Shown here piece after piece: positions 12,691-23,579 of a stretch of DNA of 64,000 nt. Position 1 is the stretch's first letter; every line of letters starts with the position of its first letter. The stretch is from Sipunculus nudus (taxonomy: Eukaryota > Annelida > Sipuncula > Golfingiida > Sipunculidae): assembly GCA_026874595.1 (NCBI GenBank), contig CM049315.1, positions 10,248,664 to 10,312,663 of the forward strand, read 5' to 3'. The notes under the pieces are model-generated. The model was not told the DNA's origin and did no database searches. It worked only from the letters and a program-made list of their open reading frames with translations. A program made the position numbers and the translations under genes.

Positions 12691-12922
12691 GACATTCACT
12701 ACATGTCATGGTCCAAACTTTCCATAAACTGGTCAATTATTTCAGTCCAGATCCAGTCACTATGTCATGCTTAGTTAACACTGTCCATCAGAAAGTGATT
12801 ATACAATGGGGGGAATACTGGATTATCATAGATTAATACTGCTCAATCAAACAATACAATGGTAGCATTCTTATATTATGTTTACCCTTGTCATAACACA
12901 CTATAAATCACAGGATGCTGGA

Positions 12923-13051
12923 TCAATGAAGATGTAGAGCCCAGCTGGAGGACCACTCATCCTTTAATACCACCCTGTTCTTGGAGACCATCTTTAGCTG
13001 GTCCTGAATATAGTTGTACCAAACATGTTCTTCTTCCCTGACATCCAAAGG
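12923..13051 (-). CDS. Possible terminal exon, unidentified
   Basis: Minus strand. After an acceptor-like GCATTACAG above 13051 there are 42 codons and a TGA at 12925-12923. The peptide begins PLDVREEEHVWYNYIQDQLK and continues MVSKNRVVLKDEW; its charge pattern looks like a real protein. The adjoining upstream sequence (13052-13169) is open in a different frame, with residues such as YLCIYKSNDDEVRPLRPDS. A one-base indel would fuse the two, so a frameshifted longer exon is an alternative. It might belong to the same minus-strand gene as exons A-C, but 34 kb separates them and nothing links them directly. Not recognised. Confidence 0.3.
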   Translation of the reverse strand, partial: PLDVREEEHVWYNYIQDQLKMVSKNRVVLKDEWSSSWALHLH

Positions 13052-13399
13052 CTGTAATGCTATCTGGTCTCAAAGGTCTTACTTCATCATCATTTGATTT
13101 GTAAATGCACAAATAACGGTGATTACAAGTGACCTTTCTGCAGAAATCACATTTATTTACAGAAAACAATTGTTGATGAATATAAAAGGTTTAAAGGCTA
13201 TGTTACTGATTGTTATGATCAAACTGTCATCAACATGGGCTTATGTTATTTATTTAGTCAATATTTATTAATTTCAATGATCAATTTATTTGTTAACAAC
13301 TTTCATTTACCTTACAAAAGTTAATATTACATGGCATGATCTGGTATGGGTTATTGCTACAATCAACACAACTTAGTTAATGTCAACATAATAACAGGT

Positions 13400-13720
13400 T
13401 CCTCAGATGGTACAACATAGAACAGAGTCACCTGTTACACACTTTGTACCTTGATAACGATGTAATTAAGATATGGAACTGTTGTCAACCAGATCATAGT
13501 ATTGGTGAACATAAAATGTCTGAATCAACACCAGTTTAAGTATCAATAAAGACAGAATCTGATCAAGGATACCACACAACAGAGTAACCCAGTGCGTACC
13601 TTGGTAAGGATATAAGATAAAATGTTGTTCAGCACATCAGGGTACTGGTTAACACATCATCTGGCAATCTATCAACAACAGACATTTATTATGCTCAGTC
13701 ATATACCATACAGTACGTTG
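13400..13720 (+). repeat. Degenerate ~160-bp direct duplication
   Basis: CAACATAGAACAGAGTCACC…TACACACTTTGTACCTTGATAA and CCACACAACAGAGTAACCCA…GTGCGTACCTTGGTAAGGAT run in parallel, followed by related GGTACTGGTTAACACATC / TATTGGTGAACATA segments. Confidence 0.4.
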
Positions 13721-15380
13721 TTCAAAGAATGCATACCTGTCACTTTCTGATTTAAATACAACCCAGACTAAGGCGAGGCCACACAAAAAAAGGGATACAG
13801 AAGGTTCAATAGCACATCAGAGTAAACAAGCCAGTCGTCTTTATGCATGAAAGCATCTTTTCCACATATTCATTATTTTTGTACATGTTGTGTTAAGAAA
13901 GAAAAATACTCATTTATACACACCCACATAAATAGGAATCATGTTATAAACATAATTTGATAGGTTATCAACAATCAACCCTATAAAGGCATCAAATTAA
14001 CACCACCAAACCCTCACTCGCCTCATGGAAATATTTCCTAACTTTTTTACAAAATGGATACATGATTAGTATTTAACATCACTGGGTGATGGACCCTGCA
14101 TGACATCACAGGGGTGGGCAGTTATTAAAATCAGCAATTTGACAAAGTGGGACAAATTTAGGCAATAAGGATAAGCAGGGGAACACTCTGGGTTCAGAAA
14201 GGCTAAGCAGATAAAGATCAGCTTTAACCAGTCTGGCCAAGTGAACTGGACAGTCACGATTAGTGTTTGCAATTTTATCTGCAGCCAGTTTATTCCACTG
14301 GTTTCATCTGGATTAATCTGGATTGGATAAAACAGGTTTTATCCTGTTATATGCGAAGTTTGGGTGTATACTGTCTGTGAAGTAGGCATTTCATATTCAA
14401 TTTAGCTTTCCACTGTAAAATAATAAAGTTCTAATAGGAAACATATTTCTAGTTGACTGAATTATTATGTTACTATATATAGTCATACATAGAACAAACA
14501 TTTCTTGTCACAGATCTCTACTGAAAGTGATGCCATGATCTTAATAAAAAGTATGAGACTTTAAATTATTTCCCTTCTTTAGAGTGACTTTTTAAAACTT
14601 TATCACATATTTTGGACATTACACTGAAAAAAGCTAAGCAACTGCAGTTCACACATGTTTAGTTAAACTCTACAATATAATGTAGTCATATATTCACAGA
14701 TTAATGTCTATTCTTACATCTGACAGAGATGTTCATAATCCGGTCATTAATTGCATAAATGACTTAAGATATAGTGAAATCGACTACAGGCCGGTGAGAC
14801 GCAGGTTTTTGGGACGTAGGCCGCCTGGACGTACCCACTGAAGCGTATCCCGATAGGACGTATTGTTAAAATAAGAGTACATGTATCACTTGTCTGACTG
14901 TCTAAACTTTACACGTACTAAAACAAAAAGGCTAAGTAATAATAGTTTATTATACTTTCGTTAGAAACCCTCTCTTGGGTCACTTTGGGAAATCATTAAG
15001 CTCTGTGATCGATGCAACATACGTCAAATCAGCACACGTTAATGCCTAGTATATCTGTGTTATCCATTATTACTATATTACCCTCATGCACTTATATAGA
15101 TGTGTTACTTAACTGAAGTTTGACAAAATATTTAGTAATTTTATTGTTAATTAGAGCATTATTTTGGCTAAAAGTACGACCATCCCTCAATAGTGATAAA
15201 CTCCGGGTATGGTTAACCCATCAGCGTTCTCCAATTTATTATCCTAACCAGAGGTTTAAATGACTAATAATTACAGGTTTAACGTGTAACATCTTACTTT
15301 ATTTTCCATATTCCTGTTATAATTTTCACTATTATAAGTATGTATATCATGTCGTGAGAACATATTAAGTCTGCTCAAAC

Positions 15381-15533
15381 ATGAACGAACTGCTCACCAG
15401 AGACCAGCGAAGCCGCAGTCACGAAAAACCATTCACCCGACGTGGCCACTCGTACAGTTCAAAGGATGAACCTTTAATTAACGGACGAAAAATGTCGATC
15501 AAAGGTTTCTGGATGATGAATCATTTATATTGA
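15381..15533 (+). CDS. Possible first exon or small ORF (50 aa) in CpG-rich DNA
   Basis: An ATG at 15381, with an in-frame TAA five codons upstream, opens 50 codons to TGA 15531-15533. The peptide begins MNELLTRDQRSRSHEKPFTR, continues RGHSYSSKDEPLINGRK, and ends GFWMMNHLY. Its composition resembles the basic cytosolic N-terminus of a membrane protein, with a DEPLI stretch reminiscent of acidic-dileucine sorting motifs. CpG density is clearly higher than in flanking DNA, which would fit a promoter or first exon. I see no strong donor: AAAG|GTTTCT near 15503 is weak. The frame also lies between a pair of CpG-rich inverted ends (14793 and 17396), so it may belong to a mobile element. Not recognised. 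Confidence 0.3.
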   Translation: MNELLTRDQRSRSHEKPFTRRGHSYSSKDEPLINGRKMSIKGFWMMNHLY

Positions 15534-16139
15534 TCTCTTACACGCACTTAATGTATTAAGGAAAGAAAAAATATTTACATATTTTGATTAAATTCGACTT
15601 CTGACAGGACCACATTCCGAATAAAAGACATTATAAATAGACAACAATTTTATGAGAAAAATAACTTTTTAGAATAAAAAATTAGGTTGGTTGTTATTTT
15701 GTTAACATGAAAATATTACCAGTGCGTAGTATTCAGATAGTATCATCCGCTCTGGCGCAAGTACGATCGGTGGCGGGTGACCTATTTTGGAACAAATTAA
15801 GTGCCGCGGTTGGTGTAGACAATAAAACTATCCTGAAAACGATTTCTCTCCAAAATGTATGTGTATATTTAATTTCTCGCGTGTGTCTGCATGTTGAAAC
15901 AGACGTGTTAAAAACTATCCTGCTGATTTAAGATTCCTCTTCAAAATGTGTGTGTGTGTTTTTTTTTTTTTTTATTTCACGGGTCAGTCTATGTGTTGAA
16001 ACCGCTGAATAGTGAATGACGAATAACAATTATACCTTTGAGTTCCTACTAACCGCTAATTTAGTCCATAAAGAACCGCTAATGAATACCCATCTTCCAT
16101 CAACCAACCGTAAACTTAATGTATAACCAGAAGACACAA

Positions 16140-16795
16140 ATAAATGAAAGAAAGAAAGAAAGACTAAAAGAAAATTGAATGAAAGACCAGAGGAAGAAAG
16201 AAATAAGTAAAGAATATGTAACGAAAGAAGAATGAAGGATATACGGAAAGACTGACAGAAAGAAAAACTGAAAGAAAGAAAGACTGAAAGAAAGAAAAAA
16301 AAGAAGAACTGAAAGAAAGACCGGAAGAGGAAAGAAAGACTGAAAGATTGAAAGAAAGAAAGAAAGAAAGAAACATGTATCGAAGGGAAGGATGAAGGAA
16401 AGACTGAAAGAAAGATAGAAAGACTGAAAGAAAGAAAGACTGAAAGAAAAAATGATTGAAAGAAAGAAAGAAAGACTGAAAGAAAGAAAGAAAGAAAGAC
16501 TGAAAGAAAGAAAGAATGAATGAAAGAAAGAATGAAAGAAAGAAAACAAAAAGACTGAAAGAAAGAATGAAAGAACGAAAAAAAGAAAGAAAGAAAGAAT
16601 CATGTAACGAATGGCAGGATGAAGGAAAGACTGAAAGAAAGAAAGACCGAAAGAAAGAAAGGCTGAAAGAAAGAAAGACTAAAAGAAAGAAAGAAAGACT
16701 GAAAGAAAGAAAGAAAGACTGAAAGAAAGAATGAAAGACTGAAAGAAAGAAAGAAAGACTGAAAGAAAGAATCAGGTAACGAAGGGAAGAAAGAA
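16140..16795 (+). repeat. (GAAA)n / GACTGAAAGAAA microsatellite, ~650 bp
   Basis: Purine-only tract of GAAA with recurrent ACTGAAAGAAAGAAAG phrases and GAAGGATGAAGGAAAGACTG interruptions near 16230, 16390 and 16615. It creates long Ser/Phe/Leu-only (minus) and Lys/Glu/Arg-only (plus) frames that are not genes. Confidence 0.95.
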
Positions 16796-16924
16796 GGATG
16801 GAAGGAGCGAAGAAGGAAGGGAATTATAATTAATGACTTATAATTAATGTTTGTGGCTTACTACTGATTGACTCCAGATGAACTCACAGACTCAGCTGTG
16901 GTGACGATCATAGGTGTTACTCAG

Positions 16925-17240
16925 GAGGGTTCGTTTAGCGTAGTTTAAGTCATAAAAAATACACTTATAAAAGAGAGACGTATCTGGGCAGGATGTATAC
17001 ACGCAGGGTTCGTTTAGCGTAGTTTTAGTCATAAAAAATACACTTATAAAAGAGAGACGTATCTGGGCAGGATGTATACACGCAGGGTTCGTTTAGCGTA
17101 GTTTTAGCCATAAAAAATACACTTATGAAAGAGATACGTAGACGGGCAGAAAGTATACACGCAGGGTTCGTTTAGCGTAGTTTTAGTCATAAAAATACAC
17201 TTTTGAAAGAGAGACGTAGACGGGCAGGAGGTAAACACGC
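16925..17240 (+). repeat. 79-bp tandem repeat, 4 units, CpG-rich
   Basis: GGTTCGTTTAGCGTAGTTTT occurs at 16928, 17007, 17086 and 17165, exactly 79 bp apart. The unit also holds GTCATAAAAAATACACTTAT and AGAGACGTATCTGGGCAGGA. The last unit diverges into unique CpG-rich sequence. Confidence 0.92.
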
Positions 17241-17904
17241 CGGAACCCGCAGCACGACACGCCTAATTGGTGACGGGACAATGTTTATGGAGTCATCCTA
17301 CCGGCCACTCGTCATTGTTTATATAGTGCGTCCTGCCGCCCTGCGTTTTATCGCACGGTCCGTTGGGACGTACGTCTTATCGTGATGCGTCTCACCATGT
17401 GCACACCGTGAAATCAGCTGTCCATAATTTTATGAGGGTTCCCTCTGACATGTCAACAAATAAAATGCTTAAAAGTCCATCTTTCCCCAGTTTGTTTCTC
17501 TGAATGAGGGTAAGTCATGACAGCCTCAGAGGAGAAACCTCCTTTGGATCAAAGTCATTCAGGTATCCTCCACCACTGGATGCTAGTTTCCCCATAAGTT
17601 GTTGACAATGGGCTGCAAATGTCACCCTGTAGCCTGCCCTTGACTATATGTAAATTTTCTGGTGGCTTAGGAAGATTATAAAATCATGATACATCCTAAT
17701 GAGAAATTGACCGCCAGCCAGAAGAGTAACATATCATAAGCTACAGTGGCTGCTGACAACAGAGAAACCTGAATCCGGAGGAACTTGCCAATTGGATATC
17801 AAGCTTATATACTGTTAATATATTAATAATCCTTCTGAACTTATTTATCCTGATTAATATAAATGTTAAATTGTTAATTTAATTAAATTTTACAAGGTGA
17901 TATT

Positions 17905-18027
17905 TAGTTTGATCCAGTTTAATCCTGTATAATCCAGTTAAAACTGGATTAAACCAAATAAAACCCAGTTTTATCCATTGTCCTGGATTAAACAAGGTTT
18001 TATCCGGATAAAACCCAACCCTGTTCA
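17905..18027. repeat. Palindromic TCCAGTTTTATCC block ending CCAACCCTG
   Basis: Alternating direct and inverted copies of ATCCAGTTTTATCC / GGATAAAACTGGAT run to a CCCAACCCTG end. A related block, without the terminal CAGGG, lies at 14290-14345. The pattern resembles the subterminal repeats of the hAT elements elsewhere in the window. Confidence 0.45.
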
Positions 18028-18255
18028 TGATAAGTTCAAATCTTACCATCACCAAACATACCTTGCTTTAACTGAACCTTAAAATATTGATGTAACTGTT
18101 AATCTTGATAAATAAAAGGAAATATATTTCCAGTGTTTAAATATTTAAAATTGAAGTCAACCAATAAAAAATATTGGGTTTTAGGCTGCCCAAAACCTGT
18201 TTTCGGCAGGGCAGAGCCTAAAACCTGCCTTTAACTGCCTAAAATAGGTTGTAAC

Positions 18256-18834
18256 TAGTGGTGGGAGTCGGTTCCTTTTTCATAATTCATCGGTTTGAGC
18301 AAACCGATCGATGATCGATTAATAATCGGTTCAGGCAAATATAAAGAAACATGCAGTTTTCTGTGAAACTGGACTTTCTTAACCAAGCCCGCATGTCTTA
18401 GTAATTCTACCTCAAGAAAAGAAGGTTTTTGCCTTTTTATATTTTCCTATGATTAGTAAAATATGCTTTTAAAAGTTTCATTTTAATTATTTATAATAAT
18501 CAAGAATGAAACCACAATCCAGGACATCTACTTGCTGCATAGACCCGGAGAATTTATGGAGCATTTTAACGCCATACAGCCCATATTGTTCAATGTACAT
18601 CTCGTTACAAAACTCCCCGCTTATTCTGCAGCTCTGCAAGTTCACAGAGGTTTATTCCGTCCTCCGTTCTCGCATCTACCGTGGTAAACTCAGTTACATA
18701 AGGAAGTTATATGGAAACAAAGACTCATTATCATGATTATGATGTAATCGATAGTTGCCTTTGGTAATCGAGCGCTTTAAAGTGGCAACAAACCGACTGA
18801 CTTTCGATAAAACTCGATGATCGGCCCAACATTA
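18256..18834. mobile_element. Short hAT-type non-autonomous element (579 bp)
   Basis: Left end TAGTGGTGGGAGTCGG and right end CGGCCCAACATTA are imperfect inverted repeats (TAGTGGTGGG against TAATGTTGGG), both fitting YARNG. The flanks GTTGTAAC (18248-18255) and GTTATAAC (18835-18842) are an 8-bp target duplication with one difference. Subterminal stretches are rich in ATCGAT / CCGATCGATGATCG, inverted between ends. The 77-codon open frame inside (18506-18736) has no transposase features. The insertion splits a block of AAACCTGCC repeats that resumes on both sides. Confidence 0.7.
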
Positions 18835-19672
18835 GTTATAACCTGCCTAAAACTGCCTAAAACCTTACTTACCCTTACCTATGACTTGCAGTTTAATTAT
18901 GTTTTATTGTTACACAGCTAAATGCATTACAGAAATATGCTCAACAAATTAAAAGTGAGGAACACTTTATTCAAACTAAACAAATAAACCATGATACAAA
19001 CAAAAGCAACAAATGAATACAACACTACTTCAGGTTTTCCAAATGACAATTTTAGCTATTATCCCAAAATCATATTCTGAGGTCTCCTACCTCCATTACT
19101 GCCAATTTATAAATGAATGCTAATACAATAAGCTTTTAACCAGATTCTTTGATTGGCTTTTTGATCACAATTGATTAAATTTTGTGATATATGTGAAAGA
19201 AGTTTTTCCCCAATTCAAAAAGTTGTTCCATTTACACTGATGAATAGTCCTTTATACTGTAGTCTCACTAACATATTGTGTATGTTTTAAATATGTGTAG
19301 CTTCAAATGGCAAAAAGCAAAAGATTGATTTTATAAATAAAAAAAGATCTTTTATGCTAGCCATAAACTAAAATATGATATCTTTTGCATTATCAGATAA
19401 TGAACAAGATTTCCACTAGTTGTTTATGTCCTTAGCTAGGTCATCCATTGTCAAATTTTTAGATTTTGTGCACATACTTATTGTCTATATAATGATGGAA
19501 ATGCTCTGTTAACTGTATGATTAGATTGTGAAAATGAACCCTCATGAAACACTATAATTAGTATAAAACTGAAAAATGCTAAAATATATTGCAGTGAATA
19601 TGTTGCAAACCACAGAATATTCATAATCACTTTTGGGCCATGTTCATTCTAAAGGCCTGAGAAACCAACATG

Positions 19673-20086
19673 TCATGGTCAGGGGCCCTGACTGCATCAC
19701 TCAGTAAAAAGTTTGACTCATGAACAATTTTCAGGGCAAGGGCTGTGATTTCATTATCCTAGTTTTGTATGAAAGTTCACATGAACATCTACTATTACAC
19801 AGTAGTAGGACTTATGACCACTGGGTCTTATCACCCCATTACCCTGATAAATAGTAATTAACCGGTCTAATCAAGTCATGGTCAGGGGCCCTGACTGCAT
19901 CACTCAGTAAAAAGTTTGACTCATGAACAATTTTCAGGGCAAGGGCTGTGATTTCATCATCCTAGTTATGTATGAAAGTTCACATGAAGTTTTGAACATC
20001 TACTATTACACAGTAGTAGGACTTAAGACCATTGGGTCTTATCACCCCATTACCCTGATAAATAGTAATAAACCGGTCTAATCAAG
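19673..20086 (+). repeat. 203-bp tandem duplication
   Basis: TCATGGTCAGGGGCCCTGAC starts at 19673 and again at 19876, and the copies run nearly identical to GGTCTAATCAAG. The second copy has a small insertion (AGTTTTGA). The 6-bp-armed palindrome GGGGCCC and hairpin CTATTACACAGTAGTAGG lie in each. Confidence 0.9.
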
Positions 20087-20533
20087 CATTCCCCCCCCCT
20101 GATACACATAGTTACAGGAGGTATACTGGAGGTTCTATTACATCATTTCAGGTAGCAGGGTAACTCATTAGGAAACCCAAAGGGTCCTGATATTAACTTA
20201 ACATTGGCCAATGAAACCATGTGCCACACAAACATGGTCTCATGCTCAAGAAACCTATACAGGCTCTTTGAAGACTGCATGATGCCAGTCAACAGGAAAT
20301 CATGCATTACTTGTAATACCTGATACCTTCCAGGAAACAGCAAAGCCTTGTGACTGCATCACCCCAGCCAGTTTGGTAGTTTTATAGATCTTTAAGTCAA
20401 AAATTCAAACAAATATAGGTTTTGGGCACTTTTGGTGCCTAAAACCTGCCCAAAACCTGTTTTAGGCAGGGCAGTTTTAACCAGGTTAAAACCTATGGTT
20501 AAAACCTTCCTGCCTAAAACTTGCCAACCCTGA

Positions 20534-21060
20534 AGCTGTTCCATGTGCAGATTAAAATTGTCTCCAATTGATTAAATTGTATAATGCTTCTGATGTAGGC
20601 TTATCTAAATATAAACAAGTACATAAACCTGAGGTACGTGGCCAACCAGGGAAGTAAACAAGATTGAGGGAAGTTAGTCACAGTGTGAAGGAAATAACAG
20701 TTTGTAATGTTCTAAAACAGGAAAAAAATAAACACATAAAGCAACACTTCAAAAGTATGACAACTCTGTTTACTTGTAGCATGCATTAACATGTTTAACG
20801 CCTGATCTGAACCCCCCTGAAAACAACCAGGTCAAAAAATGTGCAGACACTTCACCGTAGTCTGTTATCTGGAACATGAAGTGACATCGTGAACTCTTGT
20901 GCCAGACAAACATGTCAGAGAAGACAGGCACTGCCATCTACTGGTATAATGCTTAACTAATTCTTTCTATTCCTCTTATGGAAAAATTTGAAATTTGTAC
21001 AAAAATATTAAAGATATTTCAGGCATAAAAGGTTTGGCCAGGCCTTGCCTTTTGAAAACG
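20534..21060. other. No supported feature
   Basis: Nothing beyond short chance frames between the hAT-like block and the hairpins at 21064. Confidence 0.4.
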
Positions 21061-21063
21061 GCA

Positions 21064-21115
21064 CGGGAGTGAAAAATCACTCCCTCATGGAGTTAAGGTG
21101 AGTGATTCACTCACC
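21064..21115. repeat. Two adjacent hairpins sharing GAGTGA/TCACTC
   Basis: GGGAGTGA-AAAA-TCACTCCC (21064-21083), then the perfect palindrome GGTGAGTGATTCACTCACC (21097-21115). Possibly the end of an uncharacterised short element beginning near 21020. Confidence 0.55.
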
Positions 21116-21572
21116 TGAAATTAAAGAGTTAAAATTTCCTCTCTAATTCATGAATATATCATTAAATAGTTCCGTAGGGTATAGTTTACCTTTCTGTGCA
21201 GTATCAGGTGAAAAGTGTTAACACATAAGATCAACAGATTAACTTATATTGTATGATAATTACTAACCATAATTTAAATGTTTACAATTAAAATTCCATA
21301 ATCGTTTACTAACAGAATGATTTGTATTTTTTGCACTATAATAACTAAAATATTTTGGTTGTGATGGCATTATTACATATAAATTTCAGAATACATTTAT
21401 TCAAAATTAGATATTTACAAACAAATAGATAAAAAAAATAAGAAAAGAAAGATAAGATAAAAAAGATATTTTTGTTGAAGTTGGGCCACATGAAATCTCA
21501 TCAACTGATGAATCCAAGGGATACTTCAGTTCATTGCCCTTTAACATAAACAAGAAGTCTTGACAAATAAAA

Positions 21573-21803
21573 AACAAGGGACCCATGGGTCACGGTGCTC
21601 AGCTGAAGTTTGAAATTTTTGCAAATGCAAAATATTCAATTGTGATGTTTTTCATATATATTAGCATATGAGAAGCTAAGAGGAAAGAGGCCCTTCTACT
21701 TGGTTATAGTAATGTTCTAAAAAATGATTGTAAAACTAATACTCTGACAAGACTGTCATGAAGAACAAGGGAGTGGGACCCACGGGTCACGGCGCTCAGC
21801 TGA
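21573..21803 (+). repeat. Two family 2 head motifs in direct orientation
   Basis: ACAAGGGACCCATGGGTCAC at 21573 and a variant with GGGACCCACGGGTCAC at ~21778, each followed by GGYGCTCAGCTG. Downstream sequence near 22360-22620 repeats part of the interval (AAAAGCTAAGAGGAAAG…ACTCTGACAAGACTGTCATG), so at least two partial copies lie here. A GATGGACAGGCAAGTGGACA tract is near 22582. Confidence 0.55.
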
Positions 21804-22767
21804 TCGTGATTGGACTATAAATGTTCCTCCACTGTGATACTATATCGAGTCGATAAAGCTTATGAATATCATGGAGATGTTGGGCTATTATAAAGGAATG
21901 TAATGTAATATGTGAGTAAATGATAAATGAAATAACCTGACTGATGGATTAAAAGAGTCAAATATAGTGGTTTATTTTTTATTTGTTTAGGAGGGGTTGA
22001 AAATTGTGATATATTTGAGCAAATATGAATGCAATAACAGCAGTAATAAGCAGTAGTAGAATGATGATAAGGCTATTTGTTGAAGGATCTAAAGTGTATG
22101 GTAGTCTGCAAGCTTTCAATTTAACAGATATGATGTTATGATTAACTATGAATTTGTGACTGTATGACACAATATCTCTTTAGTCTTGACAAGGTACATT
22201 ATTTTGATGCCCACTATGTCTACATATTACACAATATTGACATAATTTCTGGCATGTACATAGGTACCTATGGACGAATAGTTATACAAAATATTAAAGT
22301 ATGAATATATCTGATTCATCTTGTTCTTGCTTACTGAGGCTGACTTTGGGATGGGGTTCGGAGAAGGGAAAAGTGAGGGCAGCACAAAGGTGGATGTAGA
22401 AATATTCTATTGTAATGTTTTTCATTTATATAAGAATATGAAAAGCTAAGAGGAAAGGGGCCCTCCTACATGGTTATAGTAAAGTTCTAAATATATGAGC
22501 AAACTAATACTCTGACAAGACTGTCATGAAGAAAAACAGTAAAAGTTTTGAGACACTGTGATGCATATGAAAATTTACAGATGGACAGGCAAGTGGACAG
22601 AATGGACTAATACCTTTATTTCACTTTCAAGGGAATAATGCATTTAAGTTTATATATAATCCTATTTTTTTAAGCATATCCACTTTTTCCATTAAGAAGT
22701 TTTTATCTGAATCATTTTTTTTTATTCACAGGTTTTATAAATTTTTAATAAAAAAAAACCTAAAAAT

Positions 22768-22905
22768 ATAAGTTAAAATATTAGAATTGTTGCAAAAGTT
22801 GCAATCATTATATATACAGAGTAAAAAACTGAAACTATAAGTTAAAATATTAGAATTGTTGCAAAAGTTACAATCATCATATATCCAGAGTGTAGCTCAT
22901 ATTGG
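22768..22905 (+). repeat. 69-bp direct duplication
   Basis: ATAAGTTAAAATATTAGAAT, then TGTTGCAAAAGTTGCAATCA at ~22769 and again at ~22838 with few changes. Confidence 0.85.
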
Positions 22906-23579
22906 GTCATATTATGCATACACATATATTTTATTATTTTTAAATCATAAGTGTTTAAACTGAATTTAAAAGAAAAAAATGCCACAACATGGCATCTACA
23001 AGAATATTCCTTGAATCACTATTAAAAAGTTTTGCACATTGGAGTTTTCAGTACATGCTTAATTTTATTCACCAAAATAAAATAAAAGATTCAGTAAATT
23101 TGATAAAATAAAACATCTTTTCAAATATAGTATACACACTGTTGGTTGAATGAGGGACAAACAATATCATTGTGCTAATTACTATCTCAGCTATACTTTA
23201 TTACTGGAATTAATAGTCAATTTCACACCTGGTGAAGTTTTTACTCTTCTGAAGTAAGGAATTACTTATCTGATGAACATCCAAACTTTCATAGCAATAC
23301 ACCACTTTGTGTACACAATTAAATGTGCACCTTAATCATTGTAACCATGGTGGTACAATACAAAATCTAAAATGTAACATAGAATAAGAATGAATCTAAT
23401 ACAGAAAATTTAAATATTCATCTAGTTTATGCACCATCTTGGGGGGGGGGAGTGCAGGGCAGAGGGGAATCCTGCTAGTAGTAGCCAAGTTGAGCCAAGG
23501 CAAGCTGCCTTTTATTTCAGTAAATAAAATAAAGCATGAACTGATAACCCGATTGTTACATAACACAAGTGAAGGCTGT

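Larger units (their letters stand above)
14793..17396. other. Pair of CpG-rich inverted ends 2.6 kb apart
   Basis: GGTGAGACGCA (14793-14803) and TGCGTCTCACC (17386-17396) are inverted. Each is followed inward by ~80 bp rich in GACGTA / CGATARGACG motifs (GGACGTAC, CCCGATAGGACGTA on the left; reverse complement of GGGACGTACGTCTTATCG on the right). Between them lie the 50-codon frame at 15381, the (GAAA)n tract and the 79-bp array. It may be a diverged DNA transposon, but the inverted match is short. Confidence 0.35.
18170..20533. mobile_element. Possible larger hAT-like repeat hosting the 579-bp insertion
   Basis: Blocks of AAACCTGCC / GGCAGGTTTT motifs occur at 18180-18250, continue at 18840-18875 after the nested element, and recur at 20430-20533, which ends CCAACCCTG (inverse CAGGGTTGG, hAT-like). 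Both blocks are internally palindromic. I could not define a matching left terminus or target duplication, so the outer boundary is tentative. Confidence 0.35.

Noticed and set aside
16100-16722. Long Phe/Ser/Leu and Lys/Glu/Arg frames
   Set aside because: Low-complexity translation of the (GAAA)n tract.
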